Shown here: in pieces, positions 46,991 through 57,164 of the stretch
Numbering within the stretch: the first letter of the stretch is position 1
Layout of the letters: every line of letters starts with the position of its first letter
Assembly (NCBI RefSeq): GCF_003967555.1
Contig: NZ_BIFS01000002.1
Location: forward strand, 620,001-684,000
DNA length: 64,000 nucleotides
Reading direction: 5' to 3'
DNA from: Dictyobacter kobayashii
GTDB taxonomy: Bacteria; Chloroflexota; Ktedonobacteria; Ktedonobacterales; Ktedonobacteraceae
Made by a program: the position numbers and the translations under genes
The notes under the pieces: generated by a model
What the model saw: the letters and a program-made list of their open reading frames with translations, nothing else
Databases searched by the model: none
Told to the model about the DNA's origin: nothing

Positions 46991-48027
46991 TCATACGCCT
47001 TTTACCTCTTTCTCATGGACTGGTGGTACGATATCCTGTGCTTTAAAGACATGGAAGAGAAACCAGAGCGAGGGTATCAACACCAGCATACCGATCAGCG
47101 CACAGATAAAAAATTGCTGTAGCGTGGTGGGTGGACTGGCAGCACCAACGACCGTCATATCGGGGGGATGATATAGGGAAGTTGAGAAAGTCCCCATGTT
47201 CCCAGAAACGCGCCGGTAACCACCCCGACCAGGAGGCGTGCTAGTTTGTAGCGCCGGAAGAACAAGGCTGCGATAGTGGCGATGCCAAGCAGCATCGTGA
47301 CGCCAACCGCCCAGAGTGCATGATCGAGCATGCCATGCCAGAGCAGCGGAGCTTGCGATGGGGCAAGAAATAGTCCAAGCAGACCAAGTACAGCCAGCAG
47401 GGTTCCCCCAATAAAGGCGCGCTTGCGAAAAGTCTCTGCCAGATCTTTCCTGTCAGCACGCTCAGCCTCGACGGTCAGGTAAATAGGGGCAATGGTCGCG
47501 CACAGAGCCACGGCGATAGCACCGGTCGTCAGTGCAAATGGTGAGAGCCAGACACTCCACAGGGCCACGGGCGGCTGACCGTGTTGCAAACGGATCTGTC
47601 CACTCGCCACCGCCGCCGCACAGGCACCCAGCAAGAAGGGCGTGATGATACTGGCAATCCCAAATGCGCGCCCCCAGATTTCGCGCACTGTCGCGGCCCC
47701 GAAAAATTGTGTCCGGAAAGCGAACGAGGCACCACGCAACACCACACCAATAAGTATCAGGGTAAAAGGAATAAAGAGCGCCGTCGCCAGCAACGCAGCG
47801 ACAGCGGGAAAAGCGGTAAAAAGTCCCACGACCAGGTAGATCAGCCAGACGTTGTTGGCCTCCCAGACTGGACCAACTGCGTGCACAATTAATTGTCGCT
47901 TGTCATCTTGATCAGAACCATGGGAGAAAAGATCCCAGAAGCCTCCACCAAAGTCAGCTCCTCCCAGAGTAGCATAAGTGATCATAGAGAGCCAGAGCAG
48001 GACCGCACAGGCATAAGCTAAGATCAT
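46991..48027 (-). CDS. cydB: Cytochrome bd ubiquinol oxidase subunit II (single-base frameshift)
   Basis: About 345 residues after correction. Typical start MILAYACAVLLWLSMITYATLGG and ADFGGGFWDLFS, PVWEANNVWLIYLVVGLFTAFP and membrane segments through LGTWGLSQLPYIIPP. The last part, DMTVVGAASPPTTLQQFF and LVLIPSLWFLFHVFKAQD, is one frame over. The break is at the run of six C (G at 47162-47167 on the + strand); a seventh C joins the frames exactly. Pairs with CydA to reduce oxygen with quinol at the membrane. Overlaps cydA by 4 bases. Confidence 0.9.
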
Positions 48028-49397
48028 GAGGCACTTACCTCCTCCAACTTTTTGCTGCTACGTTCAGTGGTAACCATCTCTGACCAGGTTTGGGGCGGTT
48101 TGGGACGACGCGCCAGGCGCAGCAGCAGCACAACAAGCGTTGCCCCGAGCACGATATAGATGCAAGAAAAAATCAGGAAGCTGACATTCATCCACTGGGC
48201 CGGGTTGACCGCGTCTTTGGTAAGGAGAACGTTATAGATGACCCAGGGTTGTCGCCCCTCTTCAGTAACCATCCAACCAAGCTCAAGCGCTAAAAATGCC
48301 AGCGGCCCCGCCAGTATGCTTGCCCAGAGCATCCATTTCTGTTCTGGCACAACGCGCTTGCGGCGCAGATAGAGAAACCAGAAGACGGCACCCACAAGTA
48401 AGATAAAGAAGCCACTGCCAACCATGCCATCAAAAGCCAGGTGGACCAGGGCCGCCATTTCGGGACGTTGATTGGCCGGGAAGGAGTCGAGACCGCGGGT
48501 ATACGAATTGAGATCAAAATGAGCGATTAAGCTCTCACCATGTGGAATCTCGATCGCGTAATAGACCTTGCCCGTCTGAGGATCAACGATGCCCCCCAGA
48601 TAGAGTGGCTTGCCATTTCCAGACTGGAGCACGCCCTCCATGGCCGCATACTTTGTTGGTTGCGATGTCTCCAGAAAACGGGCGTTAAAATCACCACTCA
48701 CGATTTGCAATGGAATGGCGATCACCCCCAGCAGCATGCCGAGCAGGAGTCCTTTGCGATGATAATCGTCGCGCTTACCTCTCAGCATTCCTGTGGCATA
48801 AACCGCGGCAGCCCCGAATCCTGTCGCCACATAGCAGGCCAGAATCATATGCGTGGTCTCATAGGGTGTACTGGGATTTAAAATTGCCTCGAAAGGATTA
48901 ACGCCGACTACATGGCCATGCACAATCTGAAAACCAGCCGGAGAATTCATCCAGGAATTGGCGCTGGTCACGAACCACGCTGAGGTCAGACCACTGATCC
49001 AGATGGGAAACGAGGTCAGCCAATGTACGGTGGGAGTGAGTCGCTTGGCGCCATAGAGATAAATACCTAGAAAAATACCCTCAATAAAAAAGGCAAACCC
49101 CTCCAAAGCAAAGGGCAGACCAATGATAGAGCCAGAAAATTGCGTCCAGGTTGGCCAGAGTAAACTCAGTTCAAATTCGACGATAGCTCCTGAAACAGCT
49201 CCGATGGCAAACAAAATAGCAAAAGCTTTGGTCCATTGGCGCGAGAGCGCCAGCCACGTTGCATCTTTCTTCCATAGCGCCAGCCCTTCAGCAATACAAA
49301 GCATAAGTGGCAAGCCGACACCAAGGACAGAAAAGATGATATGAAAAATGAGGGAAGTGCCCATCTGGGCACGAGCCGCTAGCAGATTAGGAATCAT
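48024..49397 (-). CDS. cydA: Cytochrome bd ubiquinol oxidase subunit I
   Basis: About 457 residues, nine membrane helices. Heme ligands are in LIFHIIFSVLGVGLPL (His for b595) and the His and Met of the b558 site. GAVSGAIVEFELSLLWPTW, FALEGFAFFIEGIFLGIYLYG and EEGRQPWVIYNVLLTKDAV are diagnostic. The length and short periplasmic loop fit the short-Q-loop (Bacillus-like) subclass. It provides a high-affinity oxidase next to the heme-A-dependent route implied by ctaA. The 324-base gap upstream (49398-49721) holds its promoter region and a terminator for the facing gene. Confidence 0.95.
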   Translation of the reverse strand: MIPNLLAARAQMGTSLIFHIIFSVLGVGLPLMLCIAEGLALWKKDATWLALSRQWTKAFAILFAIGAVSGAIVEFELSLLWPTWTQFSGSIIGLPFALEGFAFFIEGIFLGIYLYGAKRLTPTVHWLTSFPIWISGLTSAWFVTSANSWMNSPAGFQIVHGHVVGVNPFEAILNPSTPYETTHMILACYVATGFGAAAVYATGMLRGKRDDYHRKGLLLGMLLGVIAIPLQIVSGDFNARFLETSQPTKYAAMEGVLQSGNGKPLYLGGIVDPQTGKVYYAIEIPHGESLIAHFDLNSYTRGLDSFPANQRPEMAALVHLAFDGMVGSGFFILLVGAVFWFLYLRRKRVVPEQKWMLWASILAGPLAFLALELGWMVTEEGRQPWVIYNVLLTKDAVNPAQWMNVSFLIFSCIYIVLGATLVVLLLRLARRPKPPQTWSEMVTTERSSKKLEEVSAS

Positions 49398-49658
49398 AGG
49401 CTTTGATCATAATCCTTTTATTTAAATATGCTACGCACCCCAGAAACGCTCCCCCTTTATCTACAAAGTACACTTACATCCGCATCTCTGGCGCCATTAC
49501 CTGGCTTACTTCTAATACGAAACGAGACACCTTTGAGGATATACTCCACTGCTTATAATCTGGTAAGAACAGGCTAAGACCTGACAGATCGTGTTTCTTG
49601 ATACATTCATTCTGACCAGGCATTATGCACCATTATGCTATACAGTAAGCACAAAAAT

Positions 49659-49695
49659 GGCGCATAGAGGAGACTTTGTCTTACCTCTATGCGCC
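49659..49695 (-). terminator. Rho-independent terminator of the KGG-repeat gene
   Basis: GGCGCATAGAGG and CCTCTATGCGCC form a perfect 12-bp stem (49659-49695). On the minus strand it is followed by ATTTTTG. Confidence 0.85.
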
Positions 49696-49721
49696 AGGGA
49701 ATCTATAATAAGCTCTATATA

Positions 49722-50108
49722 TTATTTCTCATGTGTGCCGTGGCCGCCTTTACGTCCAGCTTCGCGAGCTTCGTGGCTATCGAATTCGTGCGCATTGCCA
49801 CTTTCATGGGCGGCATGGCCGCCTTTACGTCCAGCCTCACGAGCCTCGCGGCTGCTGAATTCATGCGCATTGCCACTTTCATGGGCAGCATGGCCAGCTT
49901 TTTGATGCTGCTCGTGGCTTATAGCCTCTTCGCTTTTATGTGTGCTGTGCCCACCTTTACTGCCGGCGGTGTGAGCTTCGTGGCTGTCAAATTCGTGCGC
50001 ATGTCCACTTTCGTGGGAAGCATGCCCAGCCTTTTGATGCTGCTCATGACTCACTGACTCTCCACCTTTATGTCCAGCATCACTTCTTTTTTCATGTTCG
50101 GATGCCAT
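49722..50108 (-). CDS. KGG-repeat general stress protein
   Basis: About 128 residues, hydrophilic, rich in His, Gly, Glu and Ala. Four KGG modules are visible (SDAGHKGGE, HTAGSKGGH and twice AREAGRKGGH) separated by repeated SHEQHQKAGHAAHESGNAHEF-like units. Such stress-induced (con-10/GsiB-like) proteins are intrinsically disordered and protect cells during drying or starvation. AAGGAGA before the ATG at 50108 supports that start. The 341-base gap upstream (50109-50449) contains no gene, only AT-rich leader sequence. Confidence 0.9.
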   Translation of the reverse strand: MASEHEKRSDAGHKGGESVSHEQHQKAGHASHESGHAHEFDSHEAHTAGSKGGHSTHKSEEAISHEQHQKAGHAAHESGNAHEFSSREAREAGRKGGHAAHESGNAHEFDSHEAREAGRKGGHGTHEK

Positions 50109-50449
50109 ATGATTTCTCCTTCCATAATACAATTAACTTTTATCAAGCTATTATGTTGGTTTCACATGTAATCGTTATATATTGTATACGAATGCCTCAA
50201 AGAAACCGATACTCAGCCTTATAAATAATAAAGGATAATCTATCATTTAAAGCTCTACCTTTCTACGTGTATGCATAATAAAATGGAGCTCAAACATACT
50301 GTAAAAGTGAGCAAATGACAAATTTTAACTCTATAAGATAGACCCGGATGCTGGTAATTGAGGGACACTGAAACCTTCTCTCAGCAGTCGTCGTGATAAA
50401 TGATCATGAACGTCATTAGAAACCTAAATATAGGTGAAAGGATAGAGAT

Positions 50450-52216
50450 ATGCCGCAACTGCTATCAGTAAATGTTGGGCTCCCACGCGACATTGCATGG
50501 CATGGAGAGGTGGTACGTACCGCTGTTTGGAAAGAATCTGTGCCGGGCAAGCAGATGGTGAGGCGGCTCAATATTGATGGAGATGGGCAGGGAGACCTGG
50601 GTGGTCATGGCGGTGAAAACCGGGCTGTGTTCGTCTATCAGATTGCCTCATACCATTATTGGGAACAGCAACTTGGGCGCAATGATTTCGTCTTTGGACA
50701 GTTTGGAGAAAATTTCACGATTGATGGTCTGCCTGACGACGAGGTTTGCATCGGCGACCAGTACCGTATCGGAAACGCCTTATTTGAGGTCACACAGCCA
50801 CGCGTCACATGCTATCGCGTTGGCATCCGCATGAACGAGCCCAGGATGGCCGCGCTGCTGGTCGCGCATCGGAAACCCGGCTTTTACTTCCGTGTCCTGG
50901 AAGAAGGCGAGGTAGAAGCCGGCAATGAGATTACGAAAGTAGCCACTGGCCCTGAACACATGACGGTCACTGAGATCAATTCCTTACTGTATCTATCCGG
51001 TCATTCACAAGCACAACTAGAGCGGGCATTGCGCATCCCAGCGTTGAGTCCTGGTTGGAAACATTCCTTTGAGGCTCTTCTTGAGCAGGTAGCGACTGGC
51101 AGCGCCGCGGGAGGGAACGCGGGACTGGCAGCGGCCAGCAGTCAGCCTCCGGCCTGGCAAGGCTTTCGTCCCCTAAAAGTGTCTCGCATCGAACGAGAGA
51201 GCGATAGCGTCCTCTCATTGGTCCTTGTAGCGGCGAATGAGCAACCACTCGCCGCCGCTCTACCCGGTCAATTCATCGTGCTTCGTTTGCGCCCCAATCC
51301 TGACACCCCACCACTGCTACGCAACTACTCGCTCTCCAGTGCACCAGATGCCAAATCTTATCGGGTGAGCGTCAAACTTGAGGAGCATGGTGCAGGCAGC
51401 GGATACGTGCATCATCAGGTACGCGTTGGCGATGTATTAGATGCCAGTGCTCCGCGCGGTACCTTTACTTATCGCCCACAAGGAGAGGGGCCTATTGTGC
51501 TGCTCAGCGCGGGCGTGGGAGCGACTCCTGTATTGTCAATGCTACATGCGCTTACCATGGAGATATCGTCACGGGAAGTATGGTGGCTGTATGGAGCACG
51601 CAATCATAACGAACATCCTTTTGCCCAGGAGGCGCGCCAGTTGCTTGCAAGGTTGGCGAATAGCCATAGCCACATACGCTATAGCAGGCCCGATGTTCAG
51701 GATCATCCCGGTCAAGACTTTGATGCTCCAGGACACATCAATATAGCAGTGCTGGAAGAGATCGGAGTGCCCCGCACCGCGGACTTTTATCTATGTGGGC
51801 CGCCATTGTTTCTGCAAGACTTAACTGCCGGCCTCACCAATTGGGGTATTCCAGGCAATCAGATACACTCAGAAAGTTTTGGGCAGGGCACACCGCTCAC
51901 ACCTGGTGTGGTTAAGACAGTTCTACAAGCACCGCATCCTCCAGTTGGAGCTACCGGTACAGGCCCATCAATCTCATTCGCCCGTAGTGGTCTGACGGTT
52001 CACTGGGACCCGGCATTTCAGAGCTTGCTAGAATTCGCCGAGGCCTGCGACGTTCCGGTAAGGTGGTCATGCCGAACAGGGGTCTGCCATAACTGTGAAA
52101 GTGGCCTGATTGCTGGATCAGTAAGCTATCAACCAGAGCCACTTGAACCACCTGCCGCAGGAAACGTATTGATCTGCTGCTCGCAACCCACGGGTGAAAT
52201 CGTTATCGATCTCTGA
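50450..52216 (+). CDS. MOSC domain - flavin reductase - 2Fe-2S ferredoxin fusion
   Basis: About 588 residues. Residues 1-225 are a YiiM-type MOSC domain: VWKESVPGKQMVRRLNIDGD, DLGGHGGENRAVFVY, FGQFGENFTI and the Cys in QPRVTCYRVGIRM that may receive a sulfur or molybdenum cofactor. Residues 240-470 are a ferredoxin-NADP reductase-like unit (LLRNYSLSSAPD for FAD; LLSAGVGATPVLSML and YLCGPPLFL for NAD(P)). Residues 500-588 bind a plant-type 2Fe-2S cluster: SCRTGVCHNCESGLI plus a distal Cys in LICCSQP. It may reduce N-hydroxylated or sulfur compounds. GAAAGGATA precedes the ATG. Confidence 0.88.
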   Translation: MPQLLSVNVGLPRDIAWHGEVVRTAVWKESVPGKQMVRRLNIDGDGQGDLGGHGGENRAVFVYQIASYHYWEQQLGRNDFVFGQFGENFTIDGLPDDEVCIGDQYRIGNALFEVTQPRVTCYRVGIRMNEPRMAALLVAHRKPGFYFRVLEEGEVEAGNEITKVATGPEHMTVTEINSLLYLSGHSQAQLERALRIPALSPGWKHSFEALLEQVATGSAAGGNAGLAAASSQPPAWQGFRPLKVSRIERESDSVLSLVLVAANEQPLAAALPGQFIVLRLRPNPDTPPLLRNYSLSSAPDAKSYRVSVKLEEHGAGSGYVHHQVRVGDVLDASAPRGTFTYRPQGEGPIVLLSAGVGATPVLSMLHALTMEISSREVWWLYGARNHNEHPFAQEARQLLARLANSHSHIRYSRPDVQDHPGQDFDAPGHINIAVLEEIGVPRTADFYLCGPPLFLQDLTAGLTNWGIPGNQIHSESFGQGTPLTPGVVKTVLQAPHPPVGATGTGPSISFARSGLTVHWDPAFQSLLEFAEACDVPVRWSCRTGVCHNCESGLIAGSVSYQPEPLEPPAAGNVLICCSQPTGEIVIDL

Positions 52217-52244
52217 GCGCGAGCCATTGATCACGAACAGTGGG

Positions 52245-52826
52245 TTACGCGGCCGGATAAACCAGGGTAGCATCTCTTTCCGATTTTCGTTCTTTTGCTG
52301 GTGGACGGGGCTCGTCGGGCAAATGCTCTGTACCAAAGATAGCCCCCGCCAGCTTTGCTGTATGCAGATTCGTCTTGCTCAGATCGACATTGCTCAGATC
52401 CGCCCCGGAAAAGTTCGCCCCATCGAAATGTCCATTGAGGAGGTGCATACCTTCCAGGAAAGCACCACGAAGATCGGCATGACTGAGATCCGCCCTCGTT
52501 AGATCCGCATAGCAAAGCCTGGCGTTACGCAGGTCTGCCCAACGTAGATGAGCACCACTCAGATTGACGCCACTCATATTAGCACCGCTCAGATTGGCAC
52601 CACGCAAGTCCGCACCACGCAAGTCCGCACCACGCAAATCCGTTCCCTGCAGATTAGCCTCAGTCAGATCTGCTTCATGCAGATCAAAACTTCGCAGATC
52701 CATTTCGTGAAAGTCCGCTATATGCAGGTCTGGCTCTACAGCCTGAACGTCAGGATGTGCGTGTCGCCATGTATTCCAGGGCTTCTTGCCTGATAAAAGA
52801 AGGTCACGCTGCTTTTGGCTTGCCAT
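52245..52826 (-). CDS. Pentapeptide-repeat protein
   Basis: About 193 residues. From residue 35 to 160 the sequence follows A(D/N)LxG-type repeats (TEANLQGTDLRGADLRGADL, LSGANMSGVNLSGAHLRWAD), which fold as a right-handed quadrilateral beta helix. A charged C-terminal tail follows. Some relatives mimic DNA and protect gyrase, others have no known role. The ATG at 52826 is preferred over an in-frame GTG at 52835. Convergent with the MOSC fusion gene, 28 bases apart. Confidence 0.88.
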   Translation of the reverse strand: MASQKQRDLLLSGKKPWNTWRHAHPDVQAVEPDLHIADFHEMDLRSFDLHEADLTEANLQGTDLRGADLRGADLRGANLSGANMSGVNLSGAHLRWADLRNARLCYADLTRADLSHADLRGAFLEGMHLLNGHFDGANFSGADLSNVDLSKTNLHTAKLAGAIFGTEHLPDEPRPPAKERKSERDATLVYPAA

Positions 52827-53099
52827 AAGATTCACGCCCTTGTCCGTTCTGGTTGCTTACACTCTCTATAAAAGAGTGGTTCAAGAAGAACCATTACTCT
52901 CTGTTGTAGTAGCGCCAGGCTATTACAGCAGAAATGATATTATCGAAAAGAGGAACAAGCAAACTGAATGCATTTTTATCAATGAGGAACATAGTGGAGG
53001 AGTAATGCCGCACAAAAAGATTTGTGTGACTCTTATAATTATACATTATTTTTTGTATGATTGCAACATTTATAAATCATATACATAAATAATAATGAC

Positions 53100-53235
53100 C
53101 GTATAGGTTCGAGGCTTGACCTCAATACCTTTCGAATGCATAAAATGCACAAGAAACACGACATGTACGTGCGGGGGCAAGCCCGACCCGCATTCTACCA
53201 ACTTTTTTTGTTAAAATGCAGGTCGGGGCGCATGA
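53100..53235. repeat. Palindromic intergenic repeat
   Basis: CCCGACC.GCATT near 53188 pairs with AATGC.GGTCGGGG near 53216, with TACCAACTTTTTTTGTTAAA in the loop. The loop sequence resembles 12985-13003. It lies 3' of the pullulanase gene in a 427-base gap (52827-53253) that otherwise holds only AT-rich sequence, with no gene seen. Confidence 0.55.
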
Positions 53236-53253
53236 AGTCAGCTCAGAGCTGGC

Positions 53254-55863
53254 TTAGTTCTGGTAGAGCACTTCCATGCTGATGGGGGCTACGGTGGCGC
53301 TACCAGAGATATTAGCACTGGCATGCGTATCGAGCTCTTCAGTCACGGATGCCACTTTCCACTGTCCTGCGGGCAGGGTGAGTTGAGTGGCAGCTTTGGT
53401 GGGGTTATACACGACCACGATGTTGCGCCAGCGATCATTATTGGCATAATCTTTAAGCTGGAATGCGACCGTATTAGCGGGGCTATTCAAAAAGGTCAGA
53501 TGCTCTTTGATTGCCTCGGCGCTGGTCATGCGAAACGCGGGATGGCTCTTGCGCAGCTCAATGAGTCCAGCATAGAAATTAAAGACATCTTTATGCTGTG
53601 CTTTCAAGGACCAATCAAACTCATTGACGGCATCGCCAGCCTGATAGCTATTATCATTGCCACCCTTCGAGCGCAGCATCTCTTCGCCGCCCTGCATAAA
53701 CGGAATGCCCTGGGACGTCATAACAACGGACTGGGCCAACTCATCCATCTTGATACGATCCGCCACACTATCATTGGGATTGCTGGCGGCAATCTTATCC
53801 CACAGGGTCATGTTATCGTGGCTGGTAACGTAGTTGATCGTCTCACGTGGCGAGGCTGTGAAGTCGTTGATACTCCCCTCCACACCTTTTTTGATCACAT
53901 CGGTCAGGCCGGTTGCGCCTGTCGCGAAACCCTGGGCAGTCTTATCGAAGACGTTGCCGTCCAGACCATTGCGCAGGTTATCGTTGAATACCGCCAGCTT
54001 CAGCCCTTTTTGCTGTCCCTTGGTCAACAGCTGACTGTCAGGTAAGGCCGAGGTGCCACCGGTCCAGGGCTCACCATGAATAAGGATACCAGGGTTGATG
54101 GCATGCAAATCATTGGAGATTTTCTTCATGGTATCAACACCGAGCAGAGCCATCAGGTCGAAGCGGAAACCATCAACATGATATTCATTCACCCAGTATT
54201 TAACCGAGTCGCGAATAAATTTCTGCACCATAGGACGCTCGGCGGCAATCTCGTTGCCTGTGCCAGAGCCATTGGTGTATGAGCCAGAGAAGTCCGTGCG
54301 ATAGTAGTAGCCGGGAACAATCTTATCAAAGTCAGAGATCCTGGTGGTGAATGTATGGTTGTAGACTACATCCATGATGACACCAATCCCCTGCTTATGC
54401 AGGCTCTCGACCATCTGCTTGAACTGCGTGATACGGGCTGTACCATGGGGGTCCGTGGCATATGCCCCCTCGGGCACGTTATAGTTGCGGGGATCATAGC
54501 CCCAGTTGTATTGATCGGAGCGCGTCTCGTCAATGCTGGCAAAACCATACGATGGCATGATCTGCACATCGGTAACGCCCAGTTCCTTGAGACTATCGAC
54601 GCCAGTTGAGACACCGCCAGGTCCCTTAGTACCCTGCTCGGTAAAGCCCAGGAACTTACCCTTATTGGTGACGCCCGAGTTCGCATCAATCGTGAAATCG
54701 CGTGTGTGCACTTCGTAGATCACGGCATCCTCGGGGTGGGCAGGTGTCTGATGGTGATCACTATTCCAGCCGGCAGGATTGGTCGTGCGCAGGTCTACTA
54801 CCATCGCGCGTGTACCATTCACGGCAATCCCGGTCGCATAGGGGTCAACCGCGGTCTGCGTCTGACCCTGAACGGTGACCTGATAGAGATAATACCAGTT
54901 TTTCAGATTACCCAAAACATCGAGATGCCAGGTGCCTTTTTCGCTCTTGTGCATGCTCACTGATTTAGTTAAAGCGCCGCTCTCGCTATTAAAGAGCTGT
55001 AGATTAACCTGAGACGCCGTCGGAGCCCAGACACGGAAACTGGTGAACCAGGGAGTGTACTGGCTTCCCATGTCATTTCCTGTGTAGGTGTACTGAGAAT
55101 TATTGAGCACGTTGCGCGGAGTGATTGTAGCGGCCTTGACGTCTTTTAACGCGAGCTCCACCGTATGCGTCACATCGGGCGCGACTCCCAGTGTAATCGT
55201 CACAAGATCAGACTGAAGGCTGCTGCTGTTATCGTGGGGCACAATACTCTTCACAGGCAGTTGCTTGTTGGTCGTGGTATCCGTGACCGTAACATCGCCG
55301 GGCGCATAAGGAAAATTAACCGGCGTCGTTAATTTCGCCACCACGGTCTGGTTATCTTCCAGGAAGGCATTAGCTACACGTGGCTTCTTCCCTTCCAGGG
55401 CAGCATCCAGGGATGTGTATACAGTGGGATCGCCCGACACCAACCAGACCTCGCCAGAACCCTGCGCGATATTAATAAAGCGATTGGTATCGATATCCTT
55501 GGCGACCCAGTCGCCTTCACGCACAATAAAACCGACCTGCGCCGTTGCTGCTGTCTGGCCGGTATCAGCTGGAATGGAGAGGTCCGCAACGGCACCATAA
55601 GCATCTGTGCCGTTGAAATTGTAACTTGCACCATTATGCCCGGCTCCAGTAGTATCAACAGTCCACATCCATAGATTCCAACTGCTATACATACCATCTG
55701 GTCTAAAATAATGTACTTTGACAGAGACATTGGGAACCGAGCTCGCCGCCCTTGCACGTACCGTTTGTGTCAGGCCGGCTCCTCCAATTAACAGGAGAAG
55801 GAGAACCATCAGGCTCACCTTCCAGGCTTTCTTTACCTGAAAGCCTTCTTTGCCAGAGATCAT
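53254..55863 (-). CDS. pulA: Secreted type I pullulanase, GH13
   Basis: About 869 residues. The signal peptide (KKAWKVSLMVLLLLLIGGAG..ARA) is followed by a CBM41 starch-binding domain (VKVHYFRPDGMYSSWNLWMW, residues 47-150), an Ig-like region and a CBM48 (FTSFRVWAPTASQVNLQLFN). The catalytic barrel includes the type-I motif YNWGYDPRNYNVPEG near 451, DVVYNHTF, FRFDLMALLG (nucleophile) near 570, LIHGEPWTGG (acid/base) and NYVTSHDNMTLWD. It debranches pullulan and amylopectin outside the cell, complementing the amylase. The ATG at 55863 has AAGGAAGG upstream; the open frame reaches 56010 but lacks a signal peptide there. Confidence 0.94.
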   Translation of the reverse strand: MISGKEGFQVKKAWKVSLMVLLLLLIGGAGLTQTVRARAASSVPNVSVKVHYFRPDGMYSSWNLWMWTVDTTGAGHNGASYNFNGTDAYGAVADLSIPADTGQTAATAQVGFIVREGDWVAKDIDTNRFINIAQGSGEVWLVSGDPTVYTSLDAALEGKKPRVANAFLEDNQTVVAKLTTPVNFPYAPGDVTVTDTTTNKQLPVKSIVPHDNSSSLQSDLVTITLGVAPDVTHTVELALKDVKAATITPRNVLNNSQYTYTGNDMGSQYTPWFTSFRVWAPTASQVNLQLFNSESGALTKSVSMHKSEKGTWHLDVLGNLKNWYYLYQVTVQGQTQTAVDPYATGIAVNGTRAMVVDLRTTNPAGWNSDHHQTPAHPEDAVIYEVHTRDFTIDANSGVTNKGKFLGFTEQGTKGPGGVSTGVDSLKELGVTDVQIMPSYGFASIDETRSDQYNWGYDPRNYNVPEGAYATDPHGTARITQFKQMVESLHKQGIGVIMDVVYNHTFTTRISDFDKIVPGYYYRTDFSGSYTNGSGTGNEIAAERPMVQKFIRDSVKYWVNEYHVDGFRFDLMALLGVDTMKKISNDLHAINPGILIHGEPWTGGTSALPDSQLLTKGQQKGLKLAVFNDNLRNGLDGNVFDKTAQGFATGATGLTDVIKKGVEGSINDFTASPRETINYVTSHDNMTLWDKIAASNPNDSVADRIKMDELAQSVVMTSQGIPFMQGGEEMLRSKGGNDNSYQAGDAVNEFDWSLKAQHKDVFNFYAGLIELRKSHPAFRMTSAEAIKEHLTFLNSPANTVAFQLKDYANNDRWRNIVVVYNPTKAATQLTLPAGQWKVASVTEELDTHASANISGSATVAPISMEVLYQN

Positions 55864-56502
55864 AAGTTTTTCCTTCCTTGAAAATACTCGCGCTAGCTTT
55901 CCCATTGTTCTTTCATCTATAGCATGAGAGGGGTACGAAAGAACGGCTAGCTTCAATGTTATATCTCTTGACATGAAAGAGTGATCAACCCAATATAGTT
56001 GACAGATCAATTGTTGACCACAAAACTATTTACTTTTAATAACCATAACATTCAATGATTCATTAAGTCAAGTCATTAGAATGAATTTGCTATATCATAG
56101 CATTCTTCCTGCCATTACCCTCGCGCTCCATCTGGATCTGCTGCCCCTGCACTCCCACTTCCCCCTAAAGAAAGGGGGTGTACTACTCCCATCATCATGG
56201 GAAGCGTGTTAACCTTGTGCGTTGGACTCCTTCGCCGGATGCCCACGTCGGTCTCTTCAGTTGCATTATAAAAAGGACATAGCATCCTTTCAATATTTAT
56301 AGAGTAATTCATACAGCCAAGACCCTTATATTTGTTAACACTACCTGGCATGAAAAATGATAAAATAGAAGAAGATGTTCTGACCCAGAGGTCGTTTTTC
56401 ATGAGCACTAATTGGTGATGGACAGGACACAAAGAGGCCCGGTTGAAGTGTGCCATGGACCAGATTTCTGTAAAAGAATAGTTTAAACCAGGAAGGAGAG
56501 GG
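55864..56502. repeat. Gene-free stretch containing a short dispersed repeat
   Basis: 56183-56222 shares ATCATCATGGGAAGCGTG (18 identical bases) and further similarity with 57581-57617. A CCCCCT/AGGGGG hairpin lies just before it. The remaining AT-rich sequence should hold the promoters of the flanking divergent genes. No gene is convincing here. Confidence 0.5.
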
Positions 56503-57015
56503 ATGATGCCATCTCATGGGAGGAAGTTCTTGACAATGGGAGGCGCTGTTCTCGCAACAAGCAGCTTCTTCTTTTCATGGGCAGGAGAAAGTGACTACCG
56601 TAACCAGATCAGCGGCTGGAGATTGAGTAAAGAGCTTGGCCCGGCATTCCTGCAAGGAAACCTGTTTTCCCAGAATGATGGCTACTCCACTTTAACTGGC
56701 TTCCTCCTGTTCACTTGCTTGTGCCTCTGGATCATGGCCTTGCTTGCATTGAGTGTACTAGTTACGAACTGCCTGCCCTCTTCCCTTGCTCTTAAGCGAT
56801 GGTATCAAACAGTGGCAAGGTTAGGGCTTGTAGGTGTGTTCCTGGCATATGGCTCACTCTTTTTGCTCATCTCATTTATAGCGGCGCAAGCTCCTAACGT
56901 AGCAACTTTTTTCCTTATCCTGTTGGGCGGGCCTGGGTTATGGCTCTCTCTCCTCGGGTTTCTTGGTGTGCTCTTTGGCGCAAAGAGCCAACAGGTTGCA
57001 CAACGAGAATCATAG
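56503..57015 (+). CDS. Membrane protein of unknown function, four helices
   Basis: About 170 residues. Hydrophobic segments lie near 10-25, 68-92, 105-128 and 134-158 (FLLFTCLCLWIMALLALSVL, LGLVGVFLAYGSLFLLISFI, FFLILLGGPGLWLSLLGFLG). The loop between the first two contains WAGESDYRNQISGWRLSKEL. AGGAGAGGG precedes the adjacent ATGs. No family recognised. Confidence 0.7.
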   Translation: MMPSHGRKFLTMGGAVLATSSFFFSWAGESDYRNQISGWRLSKELGPAFLQGNLFSQNDGYSTLTGFLLFTCLCLWIMALLALSVLVTNCLPSSLALKRWYQTVARLGLVGVFLAYGSLFLLISFIAAQAPNVATFFLILLGGPGLWLSLLGFLGVLFGAKSQQVAQRES

Positions 57016-57164
57016 CTAAGCAATAAAGGGGGGAGAGCAGGGAAACGAGAAGGAGGGTGTCTCCTTGAGAGAAAATATCTTAAGAACCCATTTCTTGAAC
57101 AAGGAGAACACAAGACAACAAGCTCATCTATTCAGTTTCAAATGAGAAGTAAAGGAGAATGCCA

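Noticed and set aside
49591..50057. Hydrophobic, repeat-rich + strand frames opposite the KGG gene
   Set aside because: They look like membrane proteins only because they are the antisense of His/Glu/Ala repeats; the minus strand has a ribosome-binding site and KGG motifs.
49722..50108. CRISPR array suspected from repeated DNA units
   Set aside because: The repeats are coding (KGG modules), irregular in length and without unique spacers.
52548..52700. Tandem DNA repeat near 52550-52700
   Set aside because: It is the coding sequence of pentapeptide repeats, not a non-coding array.
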